Assembly: GCA_031256575.1 (NCBI GenBank)
Contig: JAIRQI010000173.1
Location: 1 to 6,190, forward strand
Direction: 5' to 3'
DNA length: 6,190 nt
Source: Coriobacteriales bacterium
Lineage (GTDB): Bacteria; Actinomycetota; Coriobacteriia; Coriobacteriales; UBA8131
In this document: positions 1 to 5,577 of the stretch, piece by piece
How the letters are laid out: every line of letters starts with the position of its first letter
Position numbering within the stretch: position 1 is the first letter of the stretch
The notes under the pieces: generated by a model
Database searches by the model: none
What the model was told of the DNA's origin: nothing
What the model saw: only the letters and a program-made list of their open reading frames with translations
Made by a program: the position numbers and the translations under genes

Positions 1-668
1 TGATGGTTTTGGAGAAGGGCGTGCTGGAAGGCCGGCGGACCTTCGGCAACATCGTCCGCTATATCAAGATGGCGGCCAGCGGCAACTTTGGCAACATGAT
101 ATCGGTCATCGTGGCCTCCATCGCCCTGCCCTTTCTACCGATGTTGCCGGTGCAGATTCTCACCCAGAATCTGCTCTGTGACCTCTCCCAGATGGGTATG
201 CCCTTCGACAAGGTGGACGACGACTACCTGCGTCAACCGCGGCGCTGGGACACCAGTTCCATCGCTACCTTCATGTTCATGATGGGGCCCTTGAGCTCGG
301 TATTCGACATCTTACTGTTCGCTTTACTGTGGTTCATCATCGGTGCCAACACCCCTGAGCAAGCCAGTCTCTTTCAAGCCGCTTGGTTTGTCTTTGGCAC
401 CTTGTCGCAAGTGGCTGTGATTCATCTGATTCGCACCGCTAAGCTGCCTTTCGTGCAGAGTACTGCCGCCTTGCCGTTGTTGATTTCAACCGCTCTGACC
501 AGCCTGGTGGTATTGCTGGTGGGGTTCAGTGACCTGGCTATCGGCCTGGACATGGTCGCCTTGCCGCTAGGTTTTACTCCTTGGCTGGTTTTAGTCCTGG
601 TCGCCTACTGCCTATCTACCCAGCTCTTAAAGACCTACTACATTCGCCGCTTCGGAGAGTGGTTGTAG
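1..668 (+). CDS. mgtA: Magnesium-translocating P-type ATPase, C-terminal part (5' end outside window)
   Basis: This is the last 221 residues of an inner-membrane P3B-type ATPase that imports Mg2+ at the cost of ATP; the full family is about 900 residues, so roughly a quarter is present. The frame is open from the window edge, and the first ATG (base 3) is internal: it sits in the LMVLEKGV segment that follows the P-domain in MgtA/MgtB. The fragment then reads GRRTFGNIVRYIKM and a helix ASGNFGNMISVIVASI (about 25-40). Next come FLPMLPVQILTQNLLCD (44-60), which carries the conserved ion-site Asn/Asp region, and PFDKVDDDYLRQPRRWD (67-83). Four further membrane helices lie near 89-114, 124-143, 153-175 and 193-210. 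The end, YYIRRFGEWL, matches the family's usual C-terminus. The P-domain DKTGT motif and the nucleotide-binding domain are upstream of the window, so activity cannot be judged. MgtA and MgtB cannot be told apart here. It ends 27 bp from the convergent coaX stop, with no clear terminator between them. Confidence 0.93.
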   Translation, partial: MVLEKGVLEGRRTFGNIVRYIKMAASGNFGNMISVIVASIALPFLPMLPVQILTQNLLCDLSQMGMPFDKVDDDYLRQPRRWDTSSIATFMFMMGPLSSVFDILLFALLWFIIGANTPEQASLFQAAWFVFGTLSQVAVIHLIRTAKLPFVQSTAALPLLISTALTSLVVLLVGFSDLAIGLDMVALPLGFTPWLVLVLVAYCLSTQLLKTYYIRRFGEWL

Positions 669-695
669 AGAAGGCTAGCTACTTGAGTAGAATGC

Positions 696-1475
696 CTAGG
701 GCTTCTCCCCATTGACTTGGTTGTAGATGATGCGCAGGCCAATCAGCGTCAGGTCGTCGTTGATGATGTCGATGGTTTGCGAAAGCCCGGAGACCCGGGG
801 GGAGAGGCCGCCGGTGGCGATGACTTTGGTGGTGTAGCCCAGTTCGTGAAAGACCCGTTTGACCAGGCCATCGATGCGGTCGATTTCGCCAAAGGTCAGT
901 CCGCTGCGCACGGCGTCGCGGGTATTGCGGCCGATTACTGAGGCGGGCACCTCGATGGAGATGCTGGAGAGCTTGGCGGCGGCTCGGAACAGGGCTTCGG
1001 CGGAGGTGGCCAGACCCGGGCAGATGATGCCGCCGATGAAGAATCCGCGCTTGTCGATGACTTCGATGTTGGTGGCCGTGCCAAAATCGACAATCATCAC
1101 CGGCGCGCCGTAGAGCTCGACGGCGGCAGCGGCGACTGCGATGCGGTCGGCTCCGATTTCTTCGGGGTTGGGGTAGTCGATGTTCACGAAGGGCGCGGCA
1201 ATCTCGTAGCTGAGCACCATCGGCGGGCGGCGGGCGCTGCGCTCGCCGGCTTTGCGCCATTGCTCGGTGAGGTTAGGCACAACCGAGGAGATAGCAATAT
1301 CGCTGACGAAAGAAGCTGCCAGGCCATCCATCACCAGCATGCTTTTCAAGCGCATGGCCAGCTCGTCGGCGGTGTCGGTGGCTATTGTGGTCATGCGCCA
1401 AGACGCCAGCTTGTCCACGCCGTCGTATAGTCCCAGACAGGTCTGGGTATTGCCTACATCCACTGCTAAGAGCAT
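696..1475 (-). CDS. coaX: Type III pantothenate kinase
   Basis: Cytoplasmic enzyme that phosphorylates pantothenate with ATP, the first step of coenzyme A synthesis. The type III form belongs to the ASKHA fold and is not inhibited by CoA (family knowledge). The 259 residues match the usual length. Visible motifs, in order, are DVGNT (6-10, phosphate loop), GADR (108-111, with the expected catalytic Asp at 110), DFGTA (130-134), GGIICPG (148-154, written GGxIxPG in the family) and TGG (221-223). All key positions are present, so the gene looks functional. The start is the ATG at 1473-1475, preceded on this strand by GGAG (1482-1485) six bases upstream. A TAAAAT hexamer at 1521-1526 (read on the minus strand) could be a -10 box, but no matching -35 is evident. 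The gene converges on mgtA and is divergent from the response regulator. The usual coaX neighbours birA, ftsH or nadC are not seen in the window. Confidence 0.96.
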   Translation of the reverse strand: MLLAVDVGNTQTCLGLYDGVDKLASWRMTTIATDTADELAMRLKSMLVMDGLAASFVSDIAISSVVPNLTEQWRKAGERSARRPPMVLSYEIAAPFVNIDYPNPEEIGADRIAVAAAAVELYGAPVMIVDFGTATNIEVIDKRGFFIGGIICPGLATSAEALFRAAAKLSSISIEVPASVIGRNTRDAVRSGLTFGEIDRIDGLVKRVFHELGYTTKVIATGGLSPRVSGLSQTIDIINDDLTLIGLRIIYNQVNGEKP

Positions 1476-1543
1476 CGCCTACTCCAAGTCTTCCGGGCGG
1501 TCTGCTTGTCTAGGCCATACATTTTAGCGCAGATTCTTAGGGA

Positions 1544-1561
1544 GTAGGGCGCTTCAGTGTA
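1544..1561 (+). repeat. 18-bp imperfect direct repeat, copy 1
   Basis: GTAGGGCGCTTCAGTGTA. It matches GTAGGGCGCCCCAGTGTA at 1774-1791 at 16 of 18 positions. The two copies lie 230 bp apart and bracket the 36-bp-period repeat block. This could be a trace of a duplication or of an inserted segment. No transposase or terminal inverted repeat accompanies it. Confidence 0.6.
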
Positions 1562-1641
1562 GGAGCTGTGAAGCGTACTGTGGCGCTGGCACCGGTTGTG
1601 GGTACAAGTGGGAGCGTCAGCGCTACCAGCTTGAGCAGCTC

Positions 1642-1757
1642 GCTCGCCAGCGCCAGCCAGCGCCAGCCGTCGCTCACGCTCGCCAGCGGTCGCCAGCGCT
1701 AAGTCACCGCTGCGCTCGCCAGCACACCTCTCCACTCAAGCCGCCGCACCGCTCGCG
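1642..1757 (+). repeat. Degenerate tandem repeat with 36-bp period
   Basis: GCTCGCCAGC occurs at 1642-1651, 1678-1687 and 1714-1723, exactly 36 bases apart each time. A decayed fourth GCTCGC lies at 1751, one base off register. Additional CGCCAGC words fill the first two units. Only about 10 bases of each unit are well conserved and the rest varies, so this is a decayed minisatellite rather than a CRISPR array, whose repeats would be nearly identical over their full length. It lies in the divergent gap upstream of both coaX and the response regulator. Confidence 0.65.
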
Positions 1758-1773
1758 CGTACTTCTCCACATT

Positions 1774-1791
1774 GTAGGGCGCCCCAGTGTA
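1774..1791 (+). repeat. 18-bp imperfect direct repeat, copy 2
   Basis: GTAGGGCGCCCCAGTGTA, the partner of 1544-1561 (16 of 18 identical). The 13 bases just before it (ACTTCTCCACATT, 1761-1773) recur in inverted orientation at 5430-5442, in the other divergent gap. A 13-base match could arise by chance in a window this size. Confidence 0.55.
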
Positions 1792-1804
1792 ATCACCTGG
1801 TTTC

Positions 1805-1833
1805 TTTGTGCTACGCCAATCAAGTGTTATCAT
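1805..1833 (+). promoter_or_regulatory. Candidate promoter for the two-component operon
   Basis: TATCAT at 1828-1833 matches the sigma70-type -10 consensus at 5 of 6 positions. A weak -35-like TTTGTG (1805-1810) lies 17 bases upstream. Transcription would start near 1840, giving a leader of roughly 28 bases before the regulator's ATG. The position is right, but the -35 match is poor and this is inferred by eye. Confidence 0.3.
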
Positions 1834-1848
1834 TGAAACAAATGATTT

Positions 1849-1855
1849 AGGGAGG
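1849..1855 (+). promoter_or_regulatory. Shine-Dalgarno sequence of the response regulator
   Basis: AGGGAGG is the only strong SD ahead of the regulator. It lies 12 bases from the preferred in-frame ATG (1868), which is longer than usual, and 2 bases from an out-of-frame ATG (1858), which is too close. It overlaps the stop of a three-codon ATG-ATT-TAG frame (1842-1850). The spacing makes the exact start less certain than the gene itself. Confidence 0.5.
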
Positions 1856-1867
1856 CAATGTCAAAAG

Positions 1868-2572
1868 ATGACCGAGACCAACATTCGAATCCTGGTTGTG
1901 GACGATGAGTCTTCGATTACCGAGTTCGTGCGCTACAACCTGAAAAAAGAGGGATACGAGGTAGATGTGGCTGCTGACGGAGCCACGGCGCTTTCCATGG
2001 CTACCTCTGCTAATTACGACCTGATAGTACTGGACGTCATGCTGCCCAACCTGGACGGTTACGAGGTTGTCCGCCGCCTGCGGGCTACCAGCAGCGTTCC
2101 GGTGCTCTTTTTGTCAGCTCGCGATACTGAGCTGGATAAGGTCGTCGGCTTAGAGATTGGTGGCGATGACTATCTAGCCAAACCCTTCGGAGTGCGCGAG
2201 CTGTTGGCCCGCGTCAAAGCCCTGCTGCGGCGGGCAGCTTCGACCGAAGCAGCTGGCGACGATTTCAACGAGGTCATCGAAGCCTCCGGAATCACCTTGG
2301 ACGAAGGCACCCACATGGCTGTCGGGTCACATGGGCCAATCGATTTGACTCCGCGGGAGTTCGAGTTATTGGCCTCATTGATGCGCAACGCCGGTAAGGT
2401 CTTATCCCGAGACCAATTGCTGCGAGATGCTTGGGGTTGGGAATACCTGGTTGAGACCAAGACAGTCGACACCCACGTCAAGCGCTTGCGGGACAAGCTG
2501 TTTGCCTCGCAAATCGACCCGACTCTGGTGGAAACCGTACGTGGTTACGGCTACCGCTTCCGTCTGACTTAA
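1868..2572 (+). CDS. OmpR/PhoB-family response regulator
   Basis: A 234-residue cytoplasmic transcription factor activated by phosphotransfer from a sensor kinase, almost certainly the one encoded next. The receiver domain covers about 6-121, with the acidic pair D12/D13, phospho-acceptor Asp56 in LIVLDVMLP, Ser83 at the conserved Ser/Thr switch position and Lys105 in LAKPF. A linker follows, then a winged-helix DNA-binding domain at about 140-233: LTPREFELLASLM, the recognition-helix region TKTVDTHVKRLRDKL and the C-terminal hairpin VRGYGYRFRLT. All catalytic residues are intact. An alternative GTG start at 1808 would add 20 residues (MLRQSSVIIE...) with no family likeness. The ATG at 1868 places the receiver at the normal distance from the N-terminus. 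The overall look is PhoB/RegX3-like, but there is no phosphate gene nearby and the target regulon cannot be read from the window. Confidence 0.93.
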   Translation: MTETNIRILVVDDESSITEFVRYNLKKEGYEVDVAADGATALSMATSANYDLIVLDVMLPNLDGYEVVRRLRATSSVPVLFLSARDTELDKVVGLEIGGDDYLAKPFGVRELLARVKALLRRAASTEAAGDDFNEVIEASGITLDEGTHMAVGSHGPIDLTPREFELLASLMRNAGKVLSRDQLLRDAWGWEYLVETKTVDTHVKRLRDKLFASQIDPTLVETVRGYGYRFRLT

Positions 2573-2593
2573 GCGCCGGCTACTCAACCGCCG

Positions 2594-2637
2594 ACCGCCA
2601 ACCAGCCGCCGAGCAACCGCCAACCAGCCGCTGACCA
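2594..2637 (+). repeat. 22-bp tandem repeat between regulator and kinase
   Basis: Two adjacent 22-bp units (2594-2615 and 2616-2637) share ACCGCCAACCAGCCGC and differ at two of the last positions. The repeat is embedded in a 106-bp CCGCC-rich gap. The word CTTAAGC plus GCC, present at the regulator's stop codon (2568-2577), is echoed at 2656-2666, with a decayed form at 2639-2648. No terminator hairpin is seen, so the two genes are probably co-transcribed across this gap. Confidence 0.65.
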
Positions 2638-2678
2638 GCCTTAGCCGCCGACAGACTTAAGCCGCCTAGAGACCGCGC

Positions 2679-3728
2679 ATGTCTTACCGGAACATCCGCA
2701 TAGCGATTGCCTCCGTATCAGCCTTGGCAACCTTGCTGGCGGTCTTGACACTCGGCTTCATTCTGCTGGCTGACCCCGGCGCCACCCAACTGTTGCCACT
2801 GCTGGCGGTAGTCGCTGCGCTGGTGGTTTTCTTCGCCACATCGGCCCTGGTCGGCATCCTCCTGCACCCGCTGAGCGACCTCTTGAACAAGGTGCAGCGG
2901 CTCAGCCAAGGCGACTACACCGTGCGCTTTGCTGAAGAAGGAATCCAAAAACGCTTTACTCCCCAGGTCATAACGCATCTGGCGGAATCACTGGATAAGG
3001 TCGGGGGCCGCGTTCGTTCCTCGATGGCCGACGTCGCAGCCGAGAGCCGACGCCAGGGGCAGTTTATCTCGGATGTCTCGCATGAGATTCGGACGCCGCT
3101 GACGGCGATTCGTGGTGCCGCCGAGACCATGCTGGATGAGGACATACCCTACGAAGACCGGGCCTATTTCTGCGAGAACATCATCCGCGAGTCGGAGCGC
3201 CTGACTCGTCTAGCCGCCGACTTAATCACCCTGCAACGCATCGAAGGCGATGGCGAGGTGGTATTAAAGCGGGTCAACCTGCATGATGTGGTGGGTAAAG
3301 CCATCGACCTCATGGAACCTTTGTTTGAGGAACGCATCGTTCACGTCTCAACATCGGGAGAAGCCCCAGACGTTTTGGGTGACCCAGACCGCTTGCAACA
3401 AGTGGTGGTCAATCTGATGGACAACGCCAGCCGCCACGTCGAAGACGACGGGCATGTGCACATTGAACTGTCAGGTATTCGGGGCCACTCGGTGATTACC
3501 GTCTCCGATGATGGTCCGGGATTCGGCGATATTGACCCGGCGCGGCTGTTCGACCGCTTCTATCGGGGCGACCGCTCACGAGCTCGGACTACTGGCGGCA
3601 CTGGGCTTGGGCTGACCATCGTCAAAACCATCGTCACATCTCTAGACGGCACCGTTGAGGCTGTCAACCTACCAGGTGGAGGCGCCTGCTTCATTGTCGC
3701 CATCCCATCGCTCTCTCCCCGCGAGTAA
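2679..3728 (+). CDS. Sensor histidine kinase with two TM helices and a very short external loop
   Basis: A 349-residue membrane-bound kinase, the likely partner of the upstream regulator. Two membrane helices (about 7-30 and 41-62) are joined by only about ten residues (ADPGATQLLP), so there is no extracytoplasmic sensor domain. A HAMP-like linker (about 62-115, starting HPLSDLLNKVQRLSQGDY) leads to a HisKA dimerisation domain with FISDVSHEIRTPL, where His135 is the phospho-acceptor. The HATPase_c domain shows the N-box NLMDNASRH (245-253), G1 DDGPGFG (277-283), F-box LFDRFYRGD (290-298) and G2 GGTGLGL (306-312). All motifs are intact. The ATG at 2679 is the first possible start because an in-frame TAG lies at 2667; only a weak purine stretch (AGAGA) serves as RBS. 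The signal is unknown. The architecture suggests sensing within the membrane or through a partner protein. Confidence 0.94.
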   Translation: MSYRNIRIAIASVSALATLLAVLTLGFILLADPGATQLLPLLAVVAALVVFFATSALVGILLHPLSDLLNKVQRLSQGDYTVRFAEEGIQKRFTPQVITHLAESLDKVGGRVRSSMADVAAESRRQGQFISDVSHEIRTPLTAIRGAAETMLDEDIPYEDRAYFCENIIRESERLTRLAADLITLQRIEGDGEVVLKRVNLHDVVGKAIDLMEPLFEERIVHVSTSGEAPDVLGDPDRLQQVVVNLMDNASRHVEDDGHVHIELSGIRGHSVITVSDDGPGFGDIDPARLFDRFYRGDRSRARTTGGTGLGLTIVKTIVTSLDGTVEAVNLPGGGACFIVAIPSLSPRE

Positions 3729-3731
3729 AAC

Positions 3732-3925
3732 TGCACAACTTGCACCGAATCGGGCTTCGTGTTGTAGATTTCGGTGTTTTCGGGGATAAAACCAGTTAGA
3801 CAATTGTGCCCTCAAGTCTGAGTCATACTATATATTGTGTTTCTTGGCTAAACGCAGGCAAACCTGAACAACACGAAGCCCGATTCTGCGCGATTCCTGT
3901 AATAGCAAGCTAGCAAGTTGGTGCA
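3732..3925. repeat. Nested inverted repeat with AT-rich centre (MITE-like or long hairpin)
   Basis: GAATCGGGCTTCGTGTTGT (3747-3765) is perfectly complementary to 3868-3886, giving 19 of 19 paired bases around a 102-base centre. A second, outer pair flanks it: TGCACAACTTGC (3732-3743) against 3913-3925, with one extra base on the right. The right side between the two pairs has 26 additional bases, in which CGATTC is repeated at a 10-base offset (3881 and 3891). The centre is visibly AT-richer than its surroundings (for example TACTATATATTG near 3825-3836). The element sits between two convergent genes, so it may act as a transcription barrier, a folded RNA or a non-autonomous mobile element. 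No clear target-site duplication or U-run is visible, so its nature is open. Confidence 0.7.
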
Positions 3926-3931
3926 AATACC

Positions 3932-4046
3932 CTAGCTCTCTACCTCTGCCGCCTTGCTCTAGCCCTCAGCTTCTGCCGCTTTGGGCATCAACTCTCCGCT
4001 TCTGCCGCCTTGGGCATCAACCCTTCGCCTCAGCCGCTTTGGGCAT
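3932..4046 (-). repeat. 29-bp tandem repeat overlapping the 3' end of the MFS gene
   Basis: Read on the minus strand, the last coding segment ATGCCCAAAGCGGC... plus its stop (4046 down to 4018) is followed by a close copy from 4017 to 3989, another from 3988 to 3960, and a decayed fourth around 3932-3959 that keeps CAAGGCGGCAGA. The ATGs are at 4044-4046, 4015-4017 and 3986-3988, exactly 29 bases apart. Because 29 is not a multiple of three, successive copies are in different frames, yet each of the first three reads Met-Pro-Lys-Ala-Ala-Glu-Ala and then two residues and a stop. At the first junction the stop and the next ATG overlap as TGATG. Confidence 0.85.
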
Positions 4047-5255
4047 CAGCAGCAAGAAGACAATCCCCAGTATGAATAAGCTGGTAATAGAGAGAATTCC
4101 AAGGCTGGGATTGTTTGTCAACTGGGTGATTACACTCATCAAAAAGGTTCCGATGATGGCTGCGTACTTGCCGAATATCTCAAAGAAACCGTAATACTCG
4201 TTGGCATGGGTCTTATCCGGAATCAGATGACCGAAATAGGAACGAGAGAGGGCTTGAATACCTCCCTGAAACAAACCGACAGCAACAGCCAGTATCCAGA
4301 ACTCCCGAGCGCTTGCTAGGAAGAATGCTGCATACAGAGTAATCACAGCATAAGCGCCCGCGGATACAATCAGCATCTGCCGAGCTGAGACGATTCGGGA
4401 CAGTTTGCCATATATCAATGCCGCCGGGAAGGCAACCAACTGCGTTACCACCAGGGCCATCACCAGCTGGGTCGAATCGATGCCTAAATCAGTGCCAAAG
4501 CTGGTAGCCATGCGGATGATGGTATGTACGCCATCGATGTAGCAGAAGAAGGCCAGCATGAAAAAGAGCAATCGCCGATTCTTGACGATGGCCCGCATAG
4601 TAGCCCCCAAGCCCTTGAAGGCCTGGGTGAAGATATTGCCGACCCGCTCCTTGAAGTGGGTCTGCTGGACGTTTCGCAACAGCGGAACAGTAAAGACAGC
4701 CCACCAGATAGCGGTGATTACAAATGAGATACGGGTAGCCAAAACCGTGTCCAGGCCGATTGCTCCGCCCCCGAAAATCAAGGCGATGCAAGCCAAGAAG
4801 GGAATCAAAGAGCCAATGTATCCCCAGGCATAGCCTTTAGCGCTGACCGAGTCGTAGTTCTCCTCATCTGTAGCATCAACTAAAAAGCCGTCGCAGAAGA
4901 CAATCGAGGTATTCAAACCAACCGCTGCTACGATGTAGACAATAAGAAAACTATAACTTGAAGTGGCTAGACAAAGCGCTGAACAGGCTACAATCCCAGT
5001 TCCGGCTGACCCGATGAAGAACTTCTTCTTGTAGCCCTTGAAATCTGCCAGCGAACCCAAGACAGGCATCATCAAAGCGATAATCAAAGCGACGATTGTC
5101 TCCGCATAACCCCAACCGACCACAACCGATGACCCCTCAGTCAACAGTGACCCAAAATAGATTGGAGCAATCGTCGTTGAAAGCATCACGAAGGCTGAAT
5201 TGCCCACGTCATACAGCACCCAACTCCACTCGCGCTTGTTCATACGTCTCGCCAT
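4017..5255 (-). CDS. UMF1-family (Atg22-like) MFS transporter
   Basis: A 412-residue inner-membrane permease with about twelve hydrophobic helices spread over 20-404. The N-terminal signature WSWVLYDVGNSAF (10-22) and the late signature GGIQALSRSYFGHLIP (331-346), followed by EYYGFFEIFGKYAAIIG (353-369), are typical of the UMF1/Atg22-like branch of the major facilitator superfamily. Fungal Atg22 exports amino acids from the vacuole; the substrate of the bacterial members is not established and cannot be read here. The frame is open to an ATG at 5405, but the extra 50 residues have no family match. The ATG at 5253-5255 has GGAG (5261-5264) five bases upstream and places the signature at the usual distance from the N-terminus. 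An in-frame ATG at 5241-5243 is possible but has a weaker RBS. The last residues, MPKAAEAKG, lie in a 29-bp repeat that continues past the stop. The gene is convergent with the kinase and divergent from the phospholipase-like gene. Confidence 0.88.
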   Translation of the reverse strand: MARRMNKREWSWVLYDVGNSAFVMLSTTIAPIYFGSLLTEGSSVVVGWGYAETIVALIIALMMPVLGSLADFKGYKKKFFIGSAGTGIVACSALCLATSSYSFLIVYIVAAVGLNTSIVFCDGFLVDATDEENYDSVSAKGYAWGYIGSLIPFLACIALIFGGGAIGLDTVLATRISFVITAIWWAVFTVPLLRNVQQTHFKERVGNIFTQAFKGLGATMRAIVKNRRLLFFMLAFFCYIDGVHTIIRMATSFGTDLGIDSTQLVMALVVTQLVAFPAALIYGKLSRIVSARQMLIVSAGAYAVITLYAAFFLASAREFWILAVAVGLFQGGIQALSRSYFGHLIPDKTHANEYYGFFEIFGKYAAIIGTFLMSVITQLTNNPSLGILSITSLFILGIVFLLLMPKAAEAKG

Positions 5256-5439
5256 ACCGTCTCCATTCTGAAAAACTGTTCGAATAAAGTGTACCGTGAA
5301 TACCAACCGGTGACTGAGGTATCCTGTAAAAAAACACTTGGCGAAGCGACGCAGAATGCTTGCCTGGGAACTAGCTACTAACCAAAGCCAACTGTCGTAC
5401 TGCATGCGCTATGCAATCGTCCAGTTGATAATGTGGAGA

Positions 5440-5547
5440 AGTCCGGTGGCGTTCTAGCTGGGAAGCTTTGGCGGTGTACTAGGCGTAGGAGTCCGGTCAG
5501 CACGCTAGGTGGAAGCTCGTGTGGTGCTTTATATGGTGAAATCCAGT
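5440..5547 (+). repeat. Degenerate repeat with 50-bp period
   Basis: AGTCCGGT at 5440-5447 recurs at 5490-5497. GGAAGCT (5461-5467) recurs at 5511-5517 and GGTG (5473-5476) at 5523-5526, all exactly 50 bases apart. CTAG is shared as well, one base off register. A weaker third start, ATCCAGT, follows at 5541-5547. The copies are diverged (several mismatches and a compensated indel), so this is an old duplication. It lies directly upstream of the phospholipase-like gene and may include its promoter. Confidence 0.5.
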
Positions 5548-5577
5548 CGTTAACCTGACTGGTTAGTCTGGAGGAGG
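5542..5577 (+). promoter_or_regulatory. Leader with alternative hairpins and strong SD
   Basis: CCAGTC (5543-5548) pairs with GACTGG (5557-5562) around an 8-base loop. TAACC (5551-5555) pairs with GGTTA (5561-5565) around a 5-base loop, and TCCAG (5542-5546) can pair with CTGGA (5568-5572), which would cover the start of the SD GGAGGAGG (5570-5577). The first two stems exclude each other because both use 5561-5562. The SD lies nine bases before the ATG at 5587. Regulation by folding is possible but unproven; the stems are short. Confidence 0.35.

Larger units (their letters stand above)
1476..1867. other. Divergent intergenic region between coaX and the response regulator
   Basis: A 392-bp gap without a credible gene. 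It holds the coaX ribosome binding site, one copy each of an 18-bp imperfect direct repeat at 1544-1561 and 1774-1791, and a block of CGCTCGCCAGC-type repeats with 36-bp period between them. At its right end are a candidate promoter and the SD sequence for the response regulator. TGGCGCTGGC (1581-1590) can pair with GCCAGCGCCA at 1646-1655 or 1656-1665, so the transcribed region could fold. An open frame on the minus strand across 1466-1735 has repetitive, low-complexity content (AGER every 12 residues) and is best explained by the DNA repeat. Confidence 0.6.

Noticed and set aside
681..692. CTACT-TG-AGTAG near-palindrome between mgtA and coaX as a terminator
   Set aside because: The two-base loop cannot form a normal hairpin and no T-run follows on either strand.
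679..1260. Minus-strand 193-codon frame inside coaX
   Set aside because: An Arg/His/Pro-rich shadow frame of a gene with all its motifs in another frame.
1466..1735. Minus-strand open frame of 89 codons overlapping the coaX start
   Set aside because: Its content is low-complexity, with AGER every 12 residues, produced by the 36-bp DNA repeat; it has no recognisable domain and overlaps coaX out of frame.
1642..1757. CRISPR array (36-bp regular spacing)
   Set aside because: Only about 10 bases per unit are conserved, there are no repeats of usual length separated by unique spacers, and no cas gene is present.
1868..3728. PhoP-PhoQ system controlling the neighbouring magnesium ATPase
   Set aside because: The kinase lacks the large acidic periplasmic sensor domain of PhoQ, and the coaX gene separates the loci; proximity to mgtA is not enough.
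3805..3830. Promoter within the AT-rich centre of the inverted repeat (TTGTGC, 16 bases, TACTAT)
   Set aside because: Both hexamers match consensus weakly, and transcription would run into convergent genes with no product; AT-richness alone explains the resemblance.
3732..3925. Integron attC site
   Set aside because: GCACAAC and GTTGGTG fit the core-site consensus poorly, the span of about 190 bp exceeds the usual attC range, and no integrase or cassette structure is present.
5256..5405. Fifty-residue N-terminal extension of the MFS transporter from the ATG at 5405
   Set aside because: The family starts close to the W-x-LYDxGNSAF signature, the extension has no family likeness, and the ATG at 5253-5255 has a good SD.
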